Translations under genes and position numbers: made by a program | Assembly (NCBI GenBank): GCA_016208805.1 | Contig: JACQXL010000210.1 | Coordinates: 1-7,027 of the forward strand | DNA: 7,027 bases | Reading direction: 5' to 3' | Source of the DNA: Planctomycetota bacterium | GTDB lineage: Bacteria; Planctomycetota; MHYJ01; JACQXL01 | Shown: positions 1 to 5,567 of the stretch, in pieces | Layout: each line of letters begins with the position of its first letter | Position numbering within the stretch: position 1 is the first letter of the stretch | The notes under the pieces: generated by a model | Databases searched by the model: none | Seen by the model: only the letters and a program-made list of their open reading frames with translations | What the model was told of the DNA's origin: nothing

Positions 1-3000
1 CATGCAGGCGGCGCTGGATTGCGCCAACGCCGGATTCAACGTGTATCTGCTCGAACAACAACCCGCCATCGGCGGCAACATGGTGCGATTGGACAAGACC
101 TTCCCGACCAACGACTGCGCCATGTGCACCATCTCGCCGCGGCTGGTGGAGACGGAAAAGCATCCCAATATTGAATTGATTACCTGCTCGCAGGTACAGT
201 CAATAGAAGGCGAGCCGGGCAACTTCACCGCCAGGCTGTTACAGAAACCCCGTTATGTCTATCTGGATAAATGCAACGCCTGCGGCGACTGTTCGGCGGT
301 CTGCCCGGTCCGGCTGGCCAATCCCTTTGACGAGGAATTAGGGCCGACCACGGCCATCCGGAAATATTATCCGCAGGCCATCCCCAATAAATACGCCGTA
401 ACCAAGGAAGGCGTCAGCCCGTGCCGGGTCGGCTGTCCGGCCGGCGTCAACGCGCACGCCTATGTCGCCTTAATCGCGCAGCGCAAATACGCCGAGGCTC
501 TGGAAGTGGTCCGGCGCGTTTTACCTTTTGCGGCCATCTGCGGACGGCTCTGCCATCATCCCTGCGAGACCGAATGCAACCGGGCCGAGGTGGACGAAGC
601 GGTCTCAATACGGTATCTGAAACGGTTCATAGCCGACAAGGTCCGGCAGACTGGCGAGAAGCCGCCCGAGCCTGTTGCTATAGACAAGAAGGAAAAGGTG
701 GCCGTGGTCGGCGCCGGGCCGGCCGGGCTGACCTGCGCGCTCCGTTTGAGGGAAAAAGGATACGCCGTGACCGTATTTGAGGCATCGGATAAACCGGGCG
801 GGATGCTAACTTCATGCATACCGGATTACCGAGTGCCGGCGGAGAGGGCCAATTACGAAATAGACCGCATCACGGCCAGCGGCGTTGAGATAAAGACCAA
901 TACCCGCATCGGCAAGGATATTACCCTGGCCCATCTCAAACAGAATTATAATGCGGTATTTGTGGCGGTGGGTTATCAGGACCCGGCTAAAATTCCGTTA
1001 GAAGGCAGCGAGGCAGAAGGGGTGATGTATGGGATTTCCTTCCTGAAAGAAGCGAAGAAGATTAGCAAAGAGCATATAGCAAAGAGCATAGAGGAACCGA
1101 AAAACTCTAAGCCCTATGCTCTACGCTCTACGCTGGGTAAGCGGGTGCTGGTCATCGGCGGCGGTAATGTGGCTATTGACTGCGCCAAGAGCGCATTGCG
1201 GCTGGGCGCCAAGCAGGTTTCACTGGTCTGTCTGGAGACGCGCGACCTGGAGCACCCGGACCGGATGCCGGCGCACGAATGGGAAATAGAAGAAGCCGAA
1301 GAGGAAGGCATCAAACTTAACTGCCTGCTCGGCCCCCAGAAGGTGGTAACCGAGAACGGAAAGATTAAAGGGCTGGCCACAACCAGATGCGAATCGGTTT
1401 ATGATTTCTCATCCGGCGCCAAGAAATTCGCGCCTAAGTTCAGCTGCGACCTCGGGCCGGTCATAGAAGCCGATACGATTATCATCGCTACCGGCCAGCG
1501 GGCCGATACGGCCGGGTTGGACGAGATAGCCAAGACGCCGTTCAAGTCGCTCAAGGCCGACCCGGTTACGATGGAGACCAATATCAAGGGCGTATTCGCG
1601 GGCGGCGATATCAGGCGCGGCCCGGCATCGGTGATTGAGGCCGTGGCGGACGGCAACGAGGCGGCCATTTCCATTGAACGCTATTTTAAGGGCGAAGACC
1701 TGCGCGCCGGACGTGGCGTGAAGCCGGAAGGCGTGCCGCTGCCCAAACGCAAGATAGAAAAGAAACCTCGCGTAGCGATTCCCAAGCAGGACGCCGCAGA
1801 GCGCCGGAAATCATTTGTAGAGGTGGAGAAATTATTTGATGAAGAAGCGGCCGTGGCCGAGGCATCGCGTTGCCTTTCCTGCTCGGTCTGCTGTGAGTGT
1901 CTGCAATGCGTGGCGGCCTGCCAGCCCAAGGCCATTAATCACGGTATGAAACCGGAGGCGCGCGAATTGTCCGTCGGCGCGGTGGTGCTGACCGCCGGCG
2001 GCGATATGTTTGACGCCACGCTCAAGGGCGAATACGGATTCGGCCGGTTCCCCAATGTGGTGACCTCAATCCAGTATGAACGGATTCTTTCGGCATCAGG
2101 ACCGTTCGCGGGCAAGATTTCACAGCCATCGGATAGTTCGGCTGTTAGCGACAAAGGAGCTTTACAGCCGACTATACCCGGCAGTAATTCGCTTCCGCTC
2201 AAACTGCCGGAGTACAAAGGACATCCCAAACGGATTGCCTGGATACAGTGCGTCGGTTCCAGAGACCATTCCATCGGCAATGATTACTGCTCGTCTGTCT
2301 GTTGTATGTATGCAACCAAACAGGCCATTATTACCCGGGAACACGAGGCAGATATCGAGGTATCGGTATTTTACAACGATCTGCGTTCGTTCGGCAAGGG
2401 TTATGAATATTATGTAACCTCGGCCAAACAGCACGGGGTGAAATATATTAAAAGCATCATTTCCAATATAAAAGAAAACCCGGTAAACCGGAGTTTGCTG
2501 ATTAATTACTTTGAGGGCGGCACCGGTTCGGACGAACCCACCAGCAATAAGATTAACACGCTGGAGTTTGATATGATTGTGCTTTCGGTCGGTTTTGTGC
2601 CGTCCGCGAGCGCCAGGGAGTTATGCAAGAACCTGGGCGTGAAACTGAATCCGTACGGATTTAATTCGGTTGAGGGCGGCGACGGTAACGAGTTCACTTA
2701 CGGCGTGACCAATAAACCGGGTATCTATGCGGCGGGCGTATTCAACAGCCCGATGGATATCCCGGAATCGGTCATGGGCGCTTCGGGCGCGGCCGCGCTG
2801 GCCGGCGAGCTGCTGGCACCGGCCAGGAATACGATGGTGACTAAGAAGGTTTATCCGCCCGAACGCGATGTCAAGGGAGAGTCGCCCAGGGTCGGAGTAT
2901 TCATCTGCCGCTGCGGCACCAATATTGCCAGGGTGGTGGATGTCCAGTCGCTGGTGGATTTCGCCAAGAAACTGCCGGATGTAGTCTATGCCGAAGAGAA

Positions 3001-4462
3001 TCTTTATACCTGCTCCACCGACACGCAGCAGCATATCATCAAGATGATTCAGGAGCATAAACTTAACCGGGTGATAGTTTCATCCTGCACGCCGCGCACG
3101 CACGAGCCGCTCTTCCAGGAGATGCTCTGCGAGGCGGGCTTGAATAAATATCTTTTCGAGATGGCCAATATCCGCGACCAGTGTTCGTGGGTGCATATGG
3201 ATTTGCCGCTGGAGGCGACGGCCAAGTCAAAAGACCTGGTCAAGATGGCGGTCAACCGGGCGCGGTATCTGGAGCCGCTCAAGGAGCAGGTCTTTGAGGT
3301 CGTGCCCAATGCGCTGGTCATCGGCGGCGGGTTGTCCGGCATCACCTCGGCCCTGTCGCTGGCCCGGCAAGGGTTTATGACCTATCTGGTGGAAAAGAGC
3401 GACCGGTTGGGCGGGAACCTCTGGAATATCAGCCGGACGCTGGACGGCCAGGACCCGACCGAATACCTGAGGCGAATATTGCAGGAAGTCAAGACCGAGC
3501 CGATGCTCAAGGTCTATGAGAATGCCCAGGTAACTGAGGTGAATGGTTCTATCGGGAATTACACCTCCAAAATCAAGTACAATTCTTCTCCTGTCACCCT
3601 GACCCAGCCTGGGCGGGGGAAGGGTCTCGGAGATTCTTCGCCTACGGCTCAGAATGACATCTCTACGAAAGAGGAGGAAATCCGGCATGGCGTAATTATT
3701 GTCGCCATCGGCGGGGTGGAGGCCAAGCCGTCCGCCTCAGGCGGATATCTGTACGGCCAATCGTTGAATATTATCACCCAATTAGAATTGGAAAAGAAAC
3801 TGGCCAATCACGAATTCCGCAATCCGCAATCCGCCGTCCGCAATGTGGTAATGATTCAGTGCGTAGAAGCGCGCGAGCCGGAGCATCCGTATTGCTCGCG
3901 TATCTGCTGCACGCAGGCAATCAAGAATGCGCTACGTATCAAGAAGATAAACCCGGATGCCAATATTTACATCTTATACCGCGACATAATGACCTACGGG
4001 ATATGGGAATTATATTATCGCCAGGCGCGCGAGGCGGGAATTATATTTATCAAATACGAATTGGATAAGAAGCCACAGATTACACAGATTAAAGACGGGA
4101 AATTATCTGTTCAGATATTCGACGGGCTAATCCAAAAAGAAATATCCATACCGGCTGATTTATTGGTGCTGTCTATGCCGGTACGTCCGCAGCCGGAGGC
4201 CCAGAAGCTCGGCACCACCTTGAAAGTGCCGCTGAATACGGAAGGATTCTTTCTGGAGGCGCACCTGAAACTGAGACCCCTGGACTTTGCCAATGAAGGG
4301 ATGTTCTTAGCCGGGCTGGCACATTTCCCCAAGCATATTAACGAGTCCATTGCCCAGGCAAAAGGAACTGCGGCCCGGGCCGCGGCCATTCTTTCCAACC
4401 GTCGCTCTGCCACGGTTGCGGCGTCTGCGTATCGGCCTGTCCGCGAAAGGCCATCCAATTAG
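1..4462 (+). CDS. hdrA: HdrA-type electron-transfer flavoprotein: HdrA split by an NfnB/GltD-like module, fused to a second HdrA-like unit (5' partial)
   Basis: The gene is cut at its 5' end: the first visible residues (MQAALDCANAGF) are the part of an HdrA FAD domain just after the GxGxxG loop, so the first Met is internal. Residue numbers count from base 2. HdrA unit 1 has an FAD-domain remainder with DCAMC (C39, C42), then a ferredoxin motif C91-C94-C97-C101P. An NfnB/GltD-like module follows at about 138-615. HdrA resumes with the Cys cluster CLSCSVCCECLQCVAACQP (624-642), IQCVGSRD (748-755), YCSSVCC (762-768) and a final FAD segment near 906-935. HdrA unit 2 starts near 945 with VGVFICRCGTNI, SSCTPRTHEP and NIRDQCSWVH, typical of the HdrA N-terminal Fe-S domain. 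It continues with an FAD loop VIGGGLSGI (1106-1114), IQCVEARE, YCSRICC and LAGLAHFPKHINESIAQAK. Known HdrA proteins are flavin-based electron-transfer hubs of cytoplasmic complexes. Here the neighbours point to methylene-THF reduction. Several in-frame repeat segments interrupt the coding sequence. The family call is firm; the exact partner and donor are inferred. Confidence 0.93.
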   Translation, partial: MQAALDCANAGFNVYLLEQQPAIGGNMVRLDKTFPTNDCAMCTISPRLVETEKHPNIELITCSQVQSIEGEPGNFTARLLQKPRYVYLDKCNACGDCSAVCPVRLANPFDEELGPTTAIRKYYPQAIPNKYAVTKEGVSPCRVGCPAGVNAHAYVALIAQRKYAEALEVVRRVLPFAAICGRLCHHPCETECNRAEVDEAVSIRYLKRFIADKVRQTGEKPPEPVAIDKKEKVAVVGAGPAGLTCALRLREKGYAVTVFEASDKPGGMLTSCIPDYRVPAERANYEIDRITASGVEIKTNTRIGKDITLAHLKQNYNAVFVAVGYQDPAKIPLEGSEAEGVMYGISFLKEAKKISKEHIAKSIEEPKNSKPYALRSTLGKRVLVIGGGNVAIDCAKSALRLGAKQVSLVCLETRDLEHPDRMPAHEWEIEEAEEEGIKLNCLLGPQKVVTENGKIKGLATTRCESVYDFSSGAKKFAPKFSCDLGPVIEADTIIIATGQRADTAGLDEIAKTPFKSLKADPVTMETNIKGVFAGGDIRRGPASVIEAVADGNEAAISIERYFKGEDLRAGRGVKPEGVPLPKRKIEKKPRVAIPKQDAAERRKSFVEVEKLFDEEAAVAEASRCLSCSVCCECLQCVAACQPKAINHGMKPEARELSVGAVVLTAGGDMFDATLKGEYGFGRFPNVVTSIQYERILSASGPFAGKISQPSDSSAVSDKGALQPTIPGSNSLPLKLPEYKGHPKRIAWIQCVGSRDHSIGNDYCSSVCCMYATKQAIITREHEADIEVSVFYNDLRSFGKGYEYYVTSAKQHGVKYIKSIISNIKENPVNRSLLINYFEGGTGSDEPTSNKINTLEFDMIVLSVGFVPSASARELCKNLGVKLNPYGFNSVEGGDGNEFTYGVTNKPGIYAAGVFNSPMDIPESVMGASGAAALAGELLAPARNTMVTKKVYPPERDVKGESPRVGVFICRCGTNIARVVDVQSLVDFAKKLPDVVYAEENLYTCSTDTQQHIIKMIQEHKLNRVIVSSCTPRTHEPLFQEMLCEAGLNKYLFEMANIRDQCSWVHMDLPLEATAKSKDLVKMAVNRARYLEPLKEQVFEVVPNALVIGGGLSGITSALSLARQGFMTYLVEKSDRLGGNLWNISRTLDGQDPTEYLRRILQEVKTEPMLKVYENAQVTEVNGSIGNYTSKIKYNSSPVTLTQPGRGKGLGDSSPTAQNDISTKEEEIRHGVIIVAIGGVEAKPSASGGYLYGQSLNIITQLELEKKLANHEFRNPQSAVRNVVMIQCVEAREPEHPYCSRICCTQAIKNALRIKKINPDANIYILYRDIMTYGIWELYYRQAREAGIIFIKYELDKKPQITQIKDGKLSVQIFDGLIQKEISIPADLLVLSMPVRPQPEAQKLGTTLKVPLNTEGFFLEAHLKLRPLDFANEGMFLAGLAHFPKHINESIAQAKGTAARAAAILSNRRSATVAASAYRPVRERPSN
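413..1846 (+). other. NfnB/GltD-like NAD(P)H-flavin module embedded in HdrA (domain, residues about 138-615)
   Basis: This is a domain inside the hdrA reading frame, with approximate borders. It begins with the Cys pattern of the GltD/NfnB N-terminal Fe-S domain: C141-x3-C145P, then C180, C184, C188 and C192 in AICGRLCHHPCETECNR. An FAD-binding loop VVGAGPAGL follows at 235-243, with a pyrophosphate-contact segment KPGGML (264-269). The NAD(P)-binding loop is VIGGGNVAIDCAKSALRLGA (384-403). The closing segments are ATGQR (496-500) and GVFAGGDIRRGPASVIEAVADG (530-551), which normally close the FAD site. All key motifs are intact, so it should bind FAD and a nicotinamide nucleotide. It sits between the HdrA ferredoxin motif and the following HdrA Cys cluster. 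I cannot tell NADH from NADPH specificity. Confidence 0.88.
1064..1134. repeat. In-frame palindromic repeat inside hdrA (GltD-like module)
   Basis: Arms 1069-1093 and 1105-1129 are reverse complements at 20 of 25 positions around an 11-nt loop. The match resumes outward to 1064 and 1134. The left arm also repeats the string GCAAAGAGCATA in near-direct copies. It encodes residues about 355-378 (SKEHIAKSIEEPKNSKPYAL and onward), directly before the conserved LGKRVLVIGGG strand, where relatives normally have a short variable loop. The reading frame is kept and all flanking motifs are intact. It looks like a small non-autonomous palindromic element tolerated in a surface loop. Confidence 0.7.
2121..2210. 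repeat. Palindrome-rich in-frame segment inside hdrA unit 1
   Basis: Two inverted repeats lie side by side. Arms 2134-2149 and 2159-2174 share TAGT(T)CGGCTGT with a small gap around a 9-nt loop, and arms 2178-2185 (CCGGCAGT) and 2203-2210 (ACTGCCGG) match perfectly. ACAGCC (2122-2127) is a further inverted partner of GGCTGT (2140-2145). The segment encodes residues about 707-737, between SASGPFAGKISQPSD and HPKRIAWIQCVGSRD. HdrA relatives usually go from one motif to the other with only a few residues. The extra residues are Ser/Pro/Leu-rich and low in conserved character, which fits repeat-derived coding sequence. Confidence 0.5.
3592..3659. repeat. In-frame palindromic interspersed element inside hdrA unit 2
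   Basis: The outer arms are TGTCACCCTGA (3592-3602) and TCAGAATGACA (3649-3659), complementary at 9 of 11 positions. An inner hairpin GAAGGGTCTC (3619-3628) and GAGATTCTTC (3630-3639) pairs over 10 positions with two G-U wobbles and a 1-nt loop. A third small palindrome is CCCAGCCTGGG (3603-3613). The GTCACCCTGA / GGGTCTC / GAGATTCTTC / CAGAATGACA layout resembles interspersed palindromes I recall from many environmental genomes, recognised from memory only. It encodes residues about 1197-1219 (VTLTQPGRGKGLGDSSPTAQ and onward), between GNYTSKIKY and EEEIRHGVIIVAIGG, where other HdrA proteins carry the ferredoxin insert. Confidence 0.78.
3816..3843 (+). repeat. Four tandem copies of a 7-nt unit within hdrA
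   Basis: The units are TCCGCAA, TCCGCAA, TCCGCCG and TCCGCAA, end to end with no gaps. They encode residues about 1272-1281 (FRNPQSAVRN) just before the conserved VVMIQCVEARE motif. Three 7-nt units equal seven codons, so changes in steps of three copies would preserve the frame. Pure short tandem repeats are otherwise absent from this gene, so it may come from slippage or from an inserted repeat. Confidence 0.6.
4073..4090 (+). repeat. 9-nt direct repeat pair (CCACAGATT/ACACAGATT) within hdrA
   Basis: Two adjacent 9-nt units, CCACAGATT and ACACAGATT, differ by one base. They encode residues about 1358-1363 (PQITQI). The unit is nearly the reverse complement of the AATCCGTGT-type units at 5023-5049 (8 of 9 for the best pair). 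Compared with HdrA relatives the protein is not obviously lengthened here, so this may be chance or conversion rather than insertion. Confidence 0.35.
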
Positions 4463-4504
4463 CGCATTATAAAGACGACCAGGTGGCCGCTAAATGCGAG
4501 ATAT

Positions 4505-5023
4505 ATGAATAAGATTATCCCGACAGAAATTATTGCGAATAAAATTCTGGAAATCAGAGGTAAAAAGGTCTTGCTGGATAAAGATTTATCCACACTTTAT
4601 GGAGTGGCTACAAGAGACCTGAATAAAGCGGTTAATAGAAACTTAAGCCGCTTCCCTGATGACTTTATGTTTCAGTTAACCAGAGACGAGTTCTCTAACT
4701 TGAAGTTCCAATTTGGAACATCAAGTTGGGGTGGAACCCGTAAACTACCGCGTGTTTTTACCGAACAAGGAGTGGCGATGCTTTCCAGCGTTCTCAATAG
4801 TGAAAGAGCAATTAAGGTTAATATCCAGATTATGAGGGCGTTCGCGCAGTTGAGAGGATTGCTTCTAACACATAAGGAATTAGCCAGACGGCTTGAAGCA
4901 TTGGAGAGAAAATTCGGCGAACACGACGACAAGATAAAGATTATATTTGAGGCGATAAAGCAATTATTGGAACCGCCGGAGGAGAAAAAGAAGCCGCGAA
5001 TCGGCTTTCATCCGCACAGGTAA
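4505..5023 (+). CDS. ORF6N domain-containing DNA-binding protein
   Basis: A 172-residue cytoplasmic protein with the ORF6N domain, a putative DNA-binding domain found in phage and bacterial proteins. Diagnostic stretches are IRGKKVLLDKDLSTLYGV (17-34), RFPDDFMFQLT (49-59) and the SSWGG...LPRVFTEQGVAMLSSVL block (73-97). The C-terminal half (about 115-157) is charged and Leu-rich and probably forms a helical or coiled-coil region. It ends in a basic tail. The ATG at 4505 gives the usual MNKIIPTEII-type start, but the upstream GAGA (4498-4501) is a weak ribosome binding site. It lies 42 nt after hdrA, in the same frame, and 37 nt before mvhD. It has no known role in methylene-THF reduction, so it is probably an accessory passenger from phage or a mobile element. 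The regulatory target, if any, cannot be read from the sequence. Confidence 0.9.
   Translation: MNKIIPTEIIANKILEIRGKKVLLDKDLSTLYGVATRDLNKAVNRNLSRFPDDFMFQLTRDEFSNLKFQFGTSSWGGTRKLPRVFTEQGVAMLSSVLNSERAIKVNIQIMRAFAQLRGLLLTHKELARRLEALERKFGEHDDKIKIIFEAIKQLLEPPEEKKKPRIGFHPHR
4698..4726. repeat. Near-perfect 29-nt palindrome inside the ORF6N gene
   Basis: Arms ACTTGAAGTTCCAA (4698-4711) and TTGGAACATCAAGT (4713-4726) are complementary at 13 of 14 positions around a single central T. It encodes the NLKFQFGTSS stretch that is conserved in ORF6N proteins, so it is not an insertion. It could be an operator for the protein itself, an mRNA hairpin, or chance. Confidence 0.55.
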
Positions 5024-5049
5024 ATCAGATAAATCCGTTTAATCCGTGT
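5023..5049 (+). repeat. Three 9-nt tandem units between the ORF6N gene and mvhD
   Basis: The units AATCAGATA, AATCCGTTT and AATCCGTGT run end to end, starting at the last base of the ORF6N stop codon. They fill most of the 37-nt gap before mvhD. Degenerate AATCCGTGT-type tandems resemble interspersed repeats I recall from environmental genomes, from memory only. They may mark the downstream edge of the ORF6N acquisition. Confidence 0.55.
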
Positions 5050-5060
5050 ACTAAAGAAAT

Positions 5061-5486
5061 ATGGAATTTGAACCAAAGATAATGGCATTCTGCTGTCAGT
5101 TCTGCGCCTATTCGGCCGCGGACCTGGCCGGCTCGATGCGCCTGCAGTATCCGCCCAATGTCCGGATTGTCCGGCTGCTCTGCACCGGCAAGGTTGACCC
5201 TTTGCATTTGCTAAGGGCATTCCAGGAGGGCTGGGACGGCGTATTCGTGGCCGGATGCCTTGAAGGCGAATGCCATTTCCTGGCAGGCAACCTGCACGCA
5301 AAACAGTGGATAAATTACACCAAGAAACTGCTCAAGGAACTGGGTATAGAGCCCGAGCGGCTGGAGATGTTCAATATGTCCGCGGCGATGGGCACCAAAT
5401 TCGCCGATACGGTTAAGGAGATGACTGAGAGAATAAAGAAGCTCGGGCCATCCCCTCTGCGGAGGGATGTCAAGGATAGTCATTAA
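5061..5486 (+). CDS. mvhD: MvhD/HdrD-type [2Fe-2S] electron-transfer subunit
   Basis: A 141-residue soluble protein close to the usual MvhD length of about 140. In methanogens MvhD links the MvhAG hydrogenase to HdrA. In acetogens it accompanies the HdrABC-MetVF complex. Family motifs are all present: FCCQFCAYSAADLAG (10-24), QYPPNVRIVRLLCTGKVDP (29-47) and VAGCLEGECHF (63-73). The likely cluster ligands are among C11, C12, C15, C41, C66 and C71. The ATG gives the expected EFEPKIMAFCC start, but the upstream sequence (AAAGAA) is a poor ribosome binding site, so translation may be weak or coupled. The last residues, SPLRRDVKDSH, lie beyond the family core. They are encoded by a small hairpin (5449-5469) and by the start of the 10-nt repeat array. 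It probably connects the HdrA fusion to its partners. Confidence 0.93.
   Translation: MEFEPKIMAFCCQFCAYSAADLAGSMRLQYPPNVRIVRLLCTGKVDPLHLLRAFQEGWDGVFVAGCLEGECHFLAGNLHAKQWINYTKKLLKELGIEPERLEMFNMSAAMGTKFADTVKEMTERIKKLGPSPLRRDVKDSH
5449..5469. repeat. Small hairpin at the 3' end of mvhD
   Basis: CATCCC (5449-5454) and GGGATG (5464-5469) are perfect inverted repeats around CTCTGCGGA. The hairpin encodes part of the non-conserved MvhD tail and abuts the 10-nt repeat array directly. No T-tract follows, so it is not a classic terminator. Confidence 0.4.
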
Positions 5487-5547
5487 ATAGTCAAAGTTAG
5501 TCAAGTATAGGTATTACATAACTTGACAATATTTGACCAGGTATGAC
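5469..5547. repeat. Inverted array of a 10-nt unit spanning the mvhD-metV junction
   Basis: GTCAA/GTCAT cores start at 5469, 5479, 5490 and 5500. Inverted cores TTGAC, TTGAC and ATGAC start at 5523, 5533 and 5543. Spacing is 10 nt except one step of 11. The innermost arms GTCAAGT (5500-5506) and ACTTGAC (5521-5527) pair perfectly around a 14-nt loop. The array starts inside mvhD, supplies its VKDSH end and stop codon, and stops 8 nt before the metV ribosome binding site. A related array lies after metV and shares the first 14 bases, GTCAAGGATAGTCA. I do not recognise it as a named element. Confidence 0.8.
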
Positions 5548-5555
5548 TTTATTAC

Positions 5556-5562
5556 AAGGAGG
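5556..5562 (+). promoter_or_regulatory. Strong ribosome binding site of metV
   Basis: AAGGAGG lies 5 nt before the ATG at 5568. It is the best Shine-Dalgarno sequence in the window and confirms the metV start. mvhD and the ORF6N gene have much weaker sites. Confidence 0.85.
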
Positions 5563-5567
5563 GAAAC

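Noticed and set aside
2480..2491. CCGGT/ACCGG mini-palindrome in hdrA
   Set aside because: Only 5-bp arms, within expectation for a sequence of this length and composition.
2621..3688. Long antisense reading frames opposite hdrA (145 and 153 codons)
   Set aside because: They lie opposite strongly conserved HdrA coding sequence, have no recognisable motif, and fit the shadow frames expected in GC-rich genes.
4370..4383. Perfect 14-bp palindrome GCGGCCCGGGCCGC in hdrA
   Set aside because: It encodes the conserved Ala/Arg helix (AARAA) found in HdrA proteins, so GC-rich codon use explains it, and no T-tract follows.
4460..4504. Read-through of the hdrA TAG into the ORF6N gene, which is in the same frame
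   Set aside because: Sharing a frame has a one-in-three chance. The 14 intervening codons (RIIKTTRWPLNARY) show no conservation signal, and the ORF6N start at 4505 fits its family.
5523..5553. TTGACA as a possible -35 box for a metV promoter
   Set aside because: TTGAC recurs every 10 nt as part of the repeat array, and no good -10 box lies at 16-18 nt spacing.
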